Assembly (NCBI GenBank): GCA_002869615.1
Contig: PKUH01000108.1
Span: forward strand, 1 to 64,000
Origin: Desulfuromonas sp.
Lineage (GTDB): Bacteria > Desulfobacterota > Desulfuromonadia > Desulfuromonadales > UBA2294
Direction of reading: 5' to 3'
Length of the DNA stretch: 64,000 bases
This document shows, one piece after another, positions 1 to 5,618 of this stretch; position 1 is the stretch's first letter, and every line of letters starts with the position of its first letter. The notes beneath the pieces are model-generated. The model worked only from the letters and a program-made list of their open reading frames with translations, had not been told where the DNA came from and did not search any database. Both the position numbers and the translations under genes were made by a program.

Positions 1-101
1 CTTCCATTTTGTTTCATCCTTTTATCTTGTATTAGTGTCCCGCTTGGCAGAGCGGGCATTCTTCTTTTATTCATGTTTTAATTCTCCTTGTCAGGTAGCA
101 T

Positions 102-134
102 GGAGAAGCCTCAATTTTATTGTTGAGGCTCTCC
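102..134 (-). terminator. Stem-loop after the BRO-N gene
   Basis: A stem (about 102-114 pairing with 123-134, one bulge, 8-base loop) begins 12 bases after the stop codon of the BRO-N gene. It lacks a clean U-tract, so it may be a weak terminator or an mRNA 3'-end stabiliser. A second small hairpin (GC-rich, about 37-59) lies further downstream. Confidence 0.4.
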
Positions 135-145
135 TTAGCCAACCG

Positions 146-568
146 TTAAGCTCCGTGATATGAGCCTGTTCTTATGATCTCAGGCAGTACCTTTTCACTG
201 AGCATTCTTTTAATAACTGCAGCTGCCGGTTTTCTGCTCTTGAGGATTAGCTTCCAGACACCGTATTCAGATATATAGAGCGGCGAGTTCTTATATCTTC
301 CAAGCTTACAGATGTCTTGCTGATCGATGCCAAAGTAACCGATACAAGTAGTATTGCCTCTGACAGCAACACTAGTATTTCTCAGGCCCAGTACCTCGCA
401 AACACTCTTGGCTTTGTACCAGATCTTTCCATCAACTCTTACTCGACTCAGCTTTGAATAGCTCACACCGAGTATGTCTGTAAGCAATGCTTTCATTGGA
501 ACTTGTTCTTTGATCCATGTGATTTTTTCTGACCTGCTTTCCGACAGCAGGTTTTTTCTTTTCTCCAT
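146..568 (-). CDS. BRO-N domain (phage antirepressor-like) protein
   Basis: Predicted 140-residue DNA-binding protein. Residues about 40-125 resemble the BRO-N domain of phage and baculovirus antirepressors: the IWYKAKSVCEVLGLRN stretch and the later SEYGVWKLILKSRKPAA stretch match its usual pattern. There is no C-terminal KilA or ANT domain, so it is a short single-domain form. The start follows the stop of the upstream HTH gene by two bases (TAA-ac-ATG), so the two are translationally coupled. Proteins like this are typical of prophages and genomic islands, which agrees with the tRNA-like attachment remnant at 2741-2757. What it regulates is not visible here. Confidence 0.75.
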   Translation of the reverse strand: MEKRKNLLSESRSEKITWIKEQVPMKALLTDILGVSYSKLSRVRVDGKIWYKAKSVCEVLGLRNTSVAVRGNTTCIGYFGIDQQDICKLGRYKNSPLYISEYGVWKLILKSRKPAAAVIKRMLSEKVLPEIIRTGSYHGA

Positions 569-570
569 GT

Positions 571-771
571 TTATGCCTCCATACCTAACTGCTCGATATA
601 CTCGAACACATCGTTTTCTTTGTAGCGGATCAGCTTGCCCAGCTTAACGAATCTGGGTCCCATGCCTTTATATCTGTAGTACTCCAGTGTTTTGGGAGAG
701 ATATGCAATATCTCCGCTACATCGTTCTGGTCCAGAAGTCTCTGGGTCTTGTTTTGAATTTCATTATTCAT
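571..771 (-). CDS. AlpA/excisionase-like helix-turn-helix protein
   Basis: A 66-residue protein made almost entirely of a MerR/AlpA-type winged HTH (HTH_17 class). LLDQNDVAEILHISPKTLEYY forms the HTH and GPRFVKLGKLIRYKENDV the wing. Such small proteins serve as excisionases (recombination directionality factors) or transcriptional regulators in integrative elements. A strong Shine-Dalgarno (AGGAGG, 8 bases before ATG at 771) fixes the start. It is the first gene of a two-gene unit with the BRO-N gene. No integrase lies in the window; one would be expected to the left if this end belongs to a tRNA-integrated island. Confidence 0.8.
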   Translation of the reverse strand: MNNEIQNKTQRLLDQNDVAEILHISPKTLEYYRYKGMGPRFVKLGKLIRYKENDVFEYIEQLGMEA

Positions 772-1284
772 GTGAAATTCCTCCTATAGTTATTTTGCTC
801 ACGGTCTATGCCGCAGCTTCTACTTGTTAATAACGGGACTTGTTTTGAAAACTCAGGAACAATTCAAATATTGATCGAACTGACTATTCCGCTATTAGAC
901 AAATCAGGGCATATAAGTGGTAATAACTGGGGCTTGCACCATAAACCAATAGGTCAAGTTAGCAGTAAAGTGGGTCGTTTTTCAGGTAGGTTTGCTAACG
1001 GATTTATTAAACATCAATATTATAAAATATACGTTGTATCAGGTCGGCCTTGGTATGACGTGAATGTGTCTGAAAGTATTCCCCACGTGGGCTGCAAGGA
1101 AGAATAAAACACTATAAGGAACTAGACTTTCCAGCTACTTTAAATCCAGTAAATACTGTCCCCGAGCTCCCCTGTCTACTGTGTTTGTAGGGATTGGCGG
1201 GTAAATTGTAGTGCAACGTTCGTAAAAAGGAAAAGCCCCGGAGGTTATCCGAGGCTTCCTTGATCACTGTGCTGTGGCTACAGG
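772..1284. other. Intergenic stretch in the island
   Basis: About 510 bases with no gene I can support. A 99-codon open frame on the plus strand (808-1107) has no ribosome binding site and no recognisable protein features. The stretch holds a 10-bp palindrome (cccacgtggg, 1082-1091), the terminator at 1233-1257, and presumably the promoter of the leftward HTH/BRO-N pair. Base composition is AT-rich compared with the core genome to the right. Confidence 0.5.
1233..1257 (-). terminator. Terminator after the 156-residue island protein
   Basis: A 9-bp stem (aagccccgg at 1233-1241 with ccgaggctt at 1249-1257, one G-U pair, 7-base loop) lies 28 bases past the stop at 1285. On the minus strand it is followed by TTCC and then a T-rich run, consistent with a modest intrinsic terminator. 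Confidence 0.55.
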
Positions 1285-1755
1285 TTAAGCAGCAGCACTC
1301 TCAGCCGGTTCAGTCTCAGGCTGAGCCTTGTTCTGTTCAACACGAGCATTGACCATCTCCAGCGTGATATCCTTGAAGTAGTGGTCTTCGTTCTCAAGAT
1401 CACGGAACGCCTTGATTTCCTCGTCACTCACAATGATCTTGGTTTTCTTATCCTCGTAAGTATCGTCAGCGATCATCTTCGCCTTCTTCAGCGCATGGAT
1501 ATCAACATAAGCCAGGACATCATCGTCAGGTGCGAGTTCTTCAACATCAGCACGACGCATAACCAGAGTCTGGCGACGAGCAAAGAAGTCAGGGCCTGCA
1601 TCGTCCTTACGCCCCTTGATACGCTGTTCAGCCTGGTAGTCATTCAGTTCGCGTTCACGCTTCTTGAAATTGATGAAATCCGCGTAGTCCTTCGGCGACA
1701 TTACATCCTTAAGATGAGAGAACTGATCTTCGTTAAAAATATTGATTGTAGACAT
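1285..1755 (-). CDS. Unrecognised island protein (156 aa)
   Basis: I do not recognise a family. The protein is highly charged, predicted mostly helical and soluble, with no membrane segment, Cys cluster or enzyme motif. A central basic stretch (FINFKKRERELNDYQ) suggests a coiled coil and an Ala/Glu/Pro-rich tail ends in AESAAA. The start is placed at MSTINIF (1755) because GGGAAAGG lies 5 bases upstream, rather than at the in-frame codon at 1791, which would lie beyond a stem-loop. The gene is preceded by three successive stem-loops and a tiny ORF and followed by a terminator. It is probably a structural or accessory protein of the element. Confidence 0.7.
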   Translation of the reverse strand: MSTINIFNEDQFSHLKDVMSPKDYADFINFKKRERELNDYQAEQRIKGRKDDAGPDFFARRQTLVMRRADVEELAPDDDVLAYVDIHALKKAKMIADDTYEDKKTKIIVSDEEIKAFRDLENEDHYFKDITLEMVNARVEQNKAQPETEPAESAAA

Positions 1756-1769
1756 TTGTCTACCTTTCC

Positions 1770-1870
1770 CAACCCTACAGGGTTGATGCAAGTACCGAAC
1801 TGTGGTAACTTGCGGTTAGAGTTAAAGGTTCACTTAGCCCCTTGTCGCTGTTGGAGCAGCTTCAGGGGGC
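1770..1870 (-). other. Three tandem stem-loops in the leader of the 156-aa gene
   Basis: Reading leftwards there are three successive inverted repeats. The first is a long interrupted stem (gcccc 1837-1841 with ggggc 1866-1870, then gctg 1847-1850 with cagc 1857-1860). The second is gcaagtacc (1788-1796) with ggtaacttgc (1804-1813, one bulge). The third is a perfect 7-bp stem, caaccct (1770-1776) with agggttg (1779-1785), directly beside the Shine-Dalgarno of the gene starting at 1755. The first overlaps the stop codon of the small ORF at 1862-1921. They could form a translational control leader or mRNA processing sites. Confidence 0.45.
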
Positions 1871-1921
1871 AACTTCTTTGTACATAAGACTGGCAACCGG
1901 ACTTCCACGACTCATCGCCAT
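1862..1921 (-). CDS. Possible 19-residue small ORF
   Basis: An ATG at 1921, 8 bases after a perfect AAAGGAGG, opens a 19-codon frame (MAMSRGSPVASLMYKEVAP) that stops inside the first of three leader stem-loops. It lies 18 bases after the EXLDI gene stop and about 105 bases before the 156-residue gene. The Shine-Dalgarno is among the best in the window, which argues for translation. It could be a leader peptide or a small protein; no homology is recognisable at this length. Confidence 0.4.
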   Translation of the reverse strand: MAMSRGSPVASLMYKEVAP

Positions 1922-1939
1922 ATCAGCAACCTCCTTTCG

Positions 1940-2407
1940 TTAGATATCTAAAAATTCAGCCATTGGCTTTTCGTTCCTGAGAGCAGCAGCCACACCATTG
2001 GTCAGTGACTCGCCCTCAAGCTCTTTGACAGATTCCAGAATTTTACCAGTACATATTTCTGTGTCATTGTCATGGGTCACAGAATACAAATAGTATTTAC
2101 CTTTCTTGGTACGATAGAGCCTCTGGGTCAATGTCTCCACCTCACCTATCGGCATTTCATCTGAACCGATTTCTTTTCCGTAAAATCGAACGTGCTTACC
2201 ATTAGAACCAGAAACAGCATCTGTTGATCCAAGCCACAATGTGATTTCCTCCAAGCCTTCCAACGCACCTTCTAGTTCAACCACATATTGTTTTAATGCC
2301 TCAACAAATACAGTTGAAACTTTACTGCCATCTGACTCAGCCATTTCTTTTGCACGAACATAAGTTGCTTCATCTGCGTCCGGTATATACAGAGTTTTCT
2401 TTCCCAT
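1940..2407 (-). CDS. EXLDI-type protein with ribbon-helix-helix-like N-terminus
   Basis: A 155-residue protein that ends in AEFLDI, matching the C-terminal EXLDI signature of a small family I know only by that name. Residues 1-45 (KTLYIPDADEATYVRAKEMA, then VSTVFVEALKQYV) have the strand-helix-helix character of ribbon-helix-helix DNA-binding domains. The middle region (HVRFYGKEIG, RLYRTKKGKYYLY) is beta-rich. ATG 2407 follows AAAAGGAGGACAA. The promoter just upstream has a tandem 9-bp repeat in its spacer, the arrangement expected of an RHH autorepressor. Function is unassigned; both the RHH reading and autoregulation are inference. Confidence 0.7.
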   Translation of the reverse strand: MGKKTLYIPDADEATYVRAKEMAESDGSKVSTVFVEALKQYVVELEGALEGLEEITLWLGSTDAVSGSNGKHVRFYGKEIGSDEMPIGEVETLTQRLYRTKKGKYYLYSVTHDNDTEICTGKILESVKELEGESLTNGVAAALRNEKPMAEFLDI

Positions 2408-2436
2408 TGTTGTCCTCCTTTTAATAGTATACTTAA

Positions 2437-2465
2437 CTTATAATACGTACTATACGTACTGTCAA
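2437..2465 (-). promoter_or_regulatory. Promoter with tandem repeat operator for the EXLDI gene
   Basis: On the minus strand TTGACA (2465-2460) and TATAAG (2442-2437) are separated by exactly 17 bases. The spacer, with the last base of the -35, consists of two head-to-tail copies of AGTACGTAT (2460-2452 and 2451-2443). A protein bound there would block RNA polymerase. The Shine-Dalgarno and ATG follow about 30 bases downstream. An additional AATACATT/AATGTATT inverted repeat lies just upstream of the -35. Confidence 0.7.
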
Positions 2466-2740
2466 TACATTAATTTAAAAAAAATGTATTTTCATGTTTA
2501 GGTAGACGCTATTCATGGATGTTGAGAATCAGTTAGATTCCGCATATAGGAATACAACTGATATTGAATAAGACATACTTGAAGTGGATATCGGTTTAAA
2601 GGATTATTGCGGGAGCATCATAGATCGCTTGATTTTGTGCGGGATTCATGGCAGGATTGAAATCATATTCGTCACGCATTTTGCTACACGCTGTCAGCTA
2701 ATAATGCCGTAAGTTATTGATATCAGGAGTTGGCAGAGTA

Positions 2741-2757
2741 TCTCGCCTTCGGCACCA
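2741..2757 (+). repeat. tRNA 3'-end remnant, probable island attachment site
   Basis: tctcgccttcggcacca ends like a tRNA gene: an acceptor 3' strand CTTCGGC (2747-2753), discriminator A (2754) and encoded CCA (2755-2757). The matching 5' strand would be GCCGAAG, as in many bacterial tRNA-Leu genes. Nothing upstream folds as a tRNA body, so this is only the 3' end. A terminator for plus-strand transcription follows 9 bases later, as would follow an intact tRNA. This is the usual product of tyrosine-integrase insertion into a tRNA gene, with the complete tRNA at the opposite end of the element. Confidence 0.6.
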
Positions 2758-2766
2758 GCAAGAAGA

Positions 2767-2799
2767 AAAGCCCTGAAATCGCACAGATTTCAGGGCTTT
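2767..2799. terminator. Bidirectional intrinsic terminator
   Basis: A perfect 14-bp stem, aaagccctgaaatc (2767-2780) with gatttcagggcttt (2786-2799), and a 5-base loop, with T-rich sequence on the plus-strand side. It lies 53 bases past the stop of the leftward chemotaxis-like gene and 9 bases after the tRNA-like end. It may originally have terminated that tRNA and now also serves the gene on the right. Confidence 0.8.
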
Positions 2800-2852
2800 A
2801 TTTTCCCAGGTATAAAAACGGACACTTTGAGGCAAGGAGTCTGTTCGCCTAA

Positions 2853-4526
2853 TCAGAAAAGCTCGATATTGTTCCCTAAGGTTGACTCATTCCCCTCTTC
2901 GTTGGTTTTATCGGAGTCTTTCCCCTCGCCCTTCCTGGCCGCACTGCCATCATGAGTCATTCGTTCATTGTCCATCGTATAACGCTCGTACAACCGATCA
3001 ATCAGTTTACGGCTTCTGTCATCAAGTTCTGTTTCACCACTATAGGTCAACTCTGACGTCATTGTTTTCAATTCAGACTTGATCGTATGTATCGTCGTTA
3101 ATTTTGAGCTGAAGTACTCGAGCTCAGAACAGATCTTACGGGTTTCGGTCTGCAAATCAACGATACCGGAGAGAAGACTACCCCCTTGACCACAGACGTC
3201 CGCCACCAAATGGCTGAGTTTTTCGCGGACCTGTTCGGTGGCATTCTGCAATTCCAACATTGAACCCTGGGCGCCATTTTTCAGTTGCACGAGAAAATTG
3301 ACGAATTGTTCCAGTTCGTCAATGATCGAATCGAAGGTCCGCTTCAACTCGGAAAGCATGGAAACCCGAGCATTGAGACGAATCATCAGTTCGTTATCAT
3401 CACTCCCCTCCAGCGAACCGGTTGCGCCCTGACCCAGCGAATCATCAACACGCGATATACTGGTTTGCAATGCCTTGATTTCATCGTAAATGATCTTGCA
3501 GGTTTTCGTATTATCAGTAAAAGAAGCCTTGACCAGTTCAATACACGAATCAACTTTGTCATAAGATGTCCCGTAAAAAGCAAGACCGTCATACAACTGC
3601 TGCAGATTGTAGTCGAGGCTGAGAAGACCCGAGTTCCGATGCCCCGTCAACGCCTGGTTAACGTTCAGGACAAGTTGCCTCGACTCCAGCAGACATGAGT
3701 CGATAGCATGATACCGCTGCAGAACCTGCTCAACGGCATGGGATAATTCGTCCATGACAAAATCGAGATGCCGGATCTGTAATTCACAGACATCGACCAA
3801 TAGCCGATTCAAGACATCATTATTTTCAAGTTCCTCATGTTGTAGAGACCGATTCAATTCCTCACGCAGGTCGGCAAAGGCTTCATTGACATGGAAAATT
3901 TTCTGGCGGGTAATATCATCGAACTGGAGCCACGAAACGATATTGTCAATATGCCCGTCAATGGCCGTCCCTATTCTGGCTAAATCATTGGCTTCCGAAT
4001 TATCCAGAACATTGAGTGGCTTCAATCCCCGTGAAAGGTCAACCTTTTCCTCGAGAATCTTTTGCTGAACACCTGTTTTATGTTTCAGGTATTGAAATGA
4101 CTCTTCAGATTTCTTGGTTTGTTCGCGCAGATTATTATGCAGCTGGACAATAGCGTCGAGATGTACTGTTGTCGTTTTTTCGCTGTTGACTGTTTGCGAA
4201 TCTGACGCACCCGGGGCGAGTTCTTCAGGCTGCCCTTGTTCTTCCATGGTCGCGAGCCACTGTGAGAGCTCCTGCTGTTCAAGATACAACGATTCAAACT
4301 TCTCAAGGGCCTGGTGGAGGATCAACCCCACTGATCGATTACGTGCATTCAGACCACCGGAGAGGTTTTCAAGTTCCGTGTCGATCTGCGAGTAATTATG
4401 ATCAAGATCCGGCTCGGCGGCATTGATGTTGCCTGATTTGAATGGTTTGATACGTTGTCGACAGCCATATACCTGCTGCCCGACATGGAGAAAAAAACGC
4501 TCTGTATATCCGGCAAGTTCTTTCAA
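2853..4526 (-). CDS. Soluble chemotaxis-like coiled-coil protein (in-frame stop near its 5' end)
   Basis: Long alpha-helical, Gln/Leu/Glu-rich soluble protein with no membrane segments. It contains IVSWLQFDDITRQKI (about residues 194-208), resembling the QFQDITRQ motif of CheZ-like and some MCP-like proteins, and ends in GNNIELF, an acidic -ELF tail seen in chemotaxis-associated proteins. A role in a chemosensory pathway is inferred. The frame given begins at a TTG (4526) with no obvious binding site. A better start is ATG 4574, 8 bases after AGGGGA, but it is separated by an in-frame TAA (4532-4530) at codon 15. The sequence either side of the TAA reads coherently (KTLDKISEFE, stop, SLKELAGYTERFF), so the gene is probably broken by a point mutation or reinitiates at the TTG. 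Confidence 0.7.
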   Translation of the reverse strand: MKELAGYTERFFLHVGQQVYGCRQRIKPFKSGNINAAEPDLDHNYSQIDTELENLSGGLNARNRSVGLILHQALEKFESLYLEQQELSQWLATMEEQGQPEELAPGASDSQTVNSEKTTTVHLDAIVQLHNNLREQTKKSEESFQYLKHKTGVQQKILEEKVDLSRGLKPLNVLDNSEANDLARIGTAIDGHIDNIVSWLQFDDITRQKIFHVNEAFADLREELNRSLQHEELENNDVLNRLLVDVCELQIRHLDFVMDELSHAVEQVLQRYHAIDSCLLESRQLVLNVNQALTGHRNSGLLSLDYNLQQLYDGLAFYGTSYDKVDSCIELVKASFTDNTKTCKIIYDEIKALQTSISRVDDSLGQGATGSLEGSDDNELMIRLNARVSMLSELKRTFDSIIDELEQFVNFLVQLKNGAQGSMLELQNATEQVREKLSHLVADVCGQGGSLLSGIVDLQTETRKICSELEYFSSKLTTIHTIKSELKTMTSELTYSGETELDDRSRKLIDRLYERYTMDNERMTHDGSAARKGEGKDSDKTNEEGNESTLGNNIELF

Positions 4527-4529
4527 ACT

Positions 4530-4574
4530 TTATTCGAATTCACTTATTTTATCCAGGGTTTTCTGAATCGTCAT
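4530..4574 (-). other. 5' segment of the chemotaxis-like gene, cut off by TAA
   Basis: ATG 4574 with a Shine-Dalgarno (TAGGGGAC) encodes MTIQKTLDKISEFE and then TAA, in the same frame as the downstream coding sequence. Either the native N-terminus is separated by a nonsense change (CAA, AAA or GAA to TAA would all be single-base), or this is a 14-codon leader coupled to a TTG start three bases after its stop. Confidence 0.6.
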
Positions 4575-5067
4575 AATCAGTCCCCTAACCTGATGCAGCC
4601 TTATCTTATGGTCGAGATGAGTAGATCTTGCATATTGAGGATACACATAATTACAAAATCAATACCAACTCGGTTGAACCCTTGTAAACTCCTGACAAGA
4701 CATGATTTTTGTATTGAAGAGTAAAATATTAGACGCATTGCCCGCAACCCCAGGCTGCAGTTTCGCGGCATTGTACCAACAAACAAGCCATTATACCATT
4801 CAGAACCGGAACATTTACGCAGGCTCTTTTTCCCGGTGCTCACCAATCGGCAGGGCCATGGTTTTTCTGAGAAAACGTCAGAGCCAAGCTGACAAAATTC
4901 ACCATGAAAAGGGATGATCCGGAACTCGGGAGCGATTCCCATCGGGTGGTTTGGGGTCAGATCTTCACATTTGACCTTTTGGATATAACATCTGTCAAAT
5001 GTGAAGATCTGACCCCATTTTTACTCGTTTGCCAAACCACTCTGTTGAGCACTTCCAGGCATGATAA
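4575..5067. other. Intergenic region with REP-like repeat
   Basis: About 490 bases with no supportable gene. It holds the presumed promoter of the leftward chemotaxis-like gene (TATAAT- and TACAAT-like hexamers around 4775-4800 on the minus strand) and an interrupted hairpin (ggctct 4822-4827 with agagcc 4880-4885). The large inverted repeat at 4952-5017 is listed separately. I looked for riboswitch consensus motifs and did not find one I could defend. Confidence 0.5.
4952..5017. repeat. REP-like inverted repeat, copy 1
   Basis: Two perfect 24-base arms (4952-4975 and 4994-5017), beginning tggggtcagatcttcac, flank an 18-base AT-rich loop. The same element recurs at 8910-8977 with a different loop. 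Conserved arms with a variable loop in intergenic DNA are typical of REP/BIME-type non-autonomous elements, which are often mobilised by Y1-family transposases. It lies between the chemotaxis-like gene and the 3' end of the deaminase gene and could act as a terminator for the latter. Confidence 0.8.
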
Positions 5068-5604
5068 TTACACCCCGCGCAGAGTTGTAACCGCCCATTC
5101 GGCCCTTGGATCCTCCAAATCAATCCTGGTGACACTGATATTCGATAGAATCTTGTCGTATTCTCTCTTTTTATGTTGATCCATCACAGGATCGGCATCA
5201 GAGGGCACCCACGGATGCAGGTAAACAACACTTTTCACATGGGCCTGGGCCAACTCCTTGGCACACCCGAAGCAAGGCTGCATTGTCGTATACAGCGTTG
5301 CGCCCTCTACCGCGATGCCGAAGCGGGCCGCTGACAGCAATGCATTCTGCTCGGCGTGAACGCAGATACAGAGATCATATCCCTGCCCGCTGGCGAACTG
5401 GCCACCGGGATTACTGCAACGCAGACAACCGCCATCGAGACAATTCTCCATCCCCTCCGGTACACCATTGTAACCGGTCGAGATCACCCGGTTCTCCTTA
5501 ACAATCACCGCGCCAACGCGATTACCGGTACAATTGGCCTTTTCCCGAACAGCAAAGGCAATCCCCATGTAGTAGGTATCACGATCCGGCAACTCATTTG
5601 TCAT
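5068..5604 (-). CDS. dCMP/cytidine deaminase family protein
   Basis: Zinc-dependent deaminase of the deoxycytidylate (ComEB-like) branch, predicted to convert dCMP to dUMP for thymidylate synthesis. Catalytic motifs are HAEQNALL (zinc His and catalytic Glu) and PCFGCAKE (two zinc Cys). Upstream Cys residues in the CLDGGCLRCSNPGG segment fit the second metal site of some dCMP deaminases. Start chosen at ATG 5604 rather than the TTG four codons earlier. It lies 14 bases after the TRAP permease stop, so it is probably co-transcribed, though no functional link is obvious. About 178 residues, normal for the family. Substrate is inferred from family resemblance. Confidence 0.85.
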   Translation of the reverse strand: MTNELPDRDTYYMGIAFAVREKANCTGNRVGAVIVKENRVISTGYNGVPEGMENCLDGGCLRCSNPGGQFASGQGYDLCICVHAEQNALLSAARFGIAVEGATLYTTMQPCFGCAKELAQAHVKSVVYLHPWVPSDADPVMDQHKKREYDKILSNISVTRIDLEDPRAEWAVTTLRGV

Positions 5605-5618
5605 GTCTTCATCCAATA

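Larger units (their letters stand above)
2466..2852. other. Island boundary region without genes
   Basis: No supportable gene. This AT-rich stretch runs from the EXLDI promoter to the chemotaxis-like gene. It contains the tRNA 3'-end remnant (2741-2757) and a strong bidirectional terminator (2767-2799). I see no integrase remnant in either strand of 2500-2740. Confidence 0.5.

Noticed and set aside
808-1107. 99-codon open frame on the plus strand in the island
   Set aside because: No ribosome binding site, low-complexity composition, no recognisable domain, and it runs against the direction of all neighbouring genes.
4800-4930. Possible c-di-GMP or other riboswitch upstream of the chemotaxis-like gene
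   Set aside because: CAGGGCC- and GAAA-like fragments occur, but the conserved pairing and tetraloop/receptor arrangement of known riboswitch classes could not be assembled on either strand.
4601-4942. 113-codon frame on the minus strand upstream of the chemotaxis-like gene
   Set aside because: Lies in a promoter/intergenic region, has no binding site and its translation looks random.
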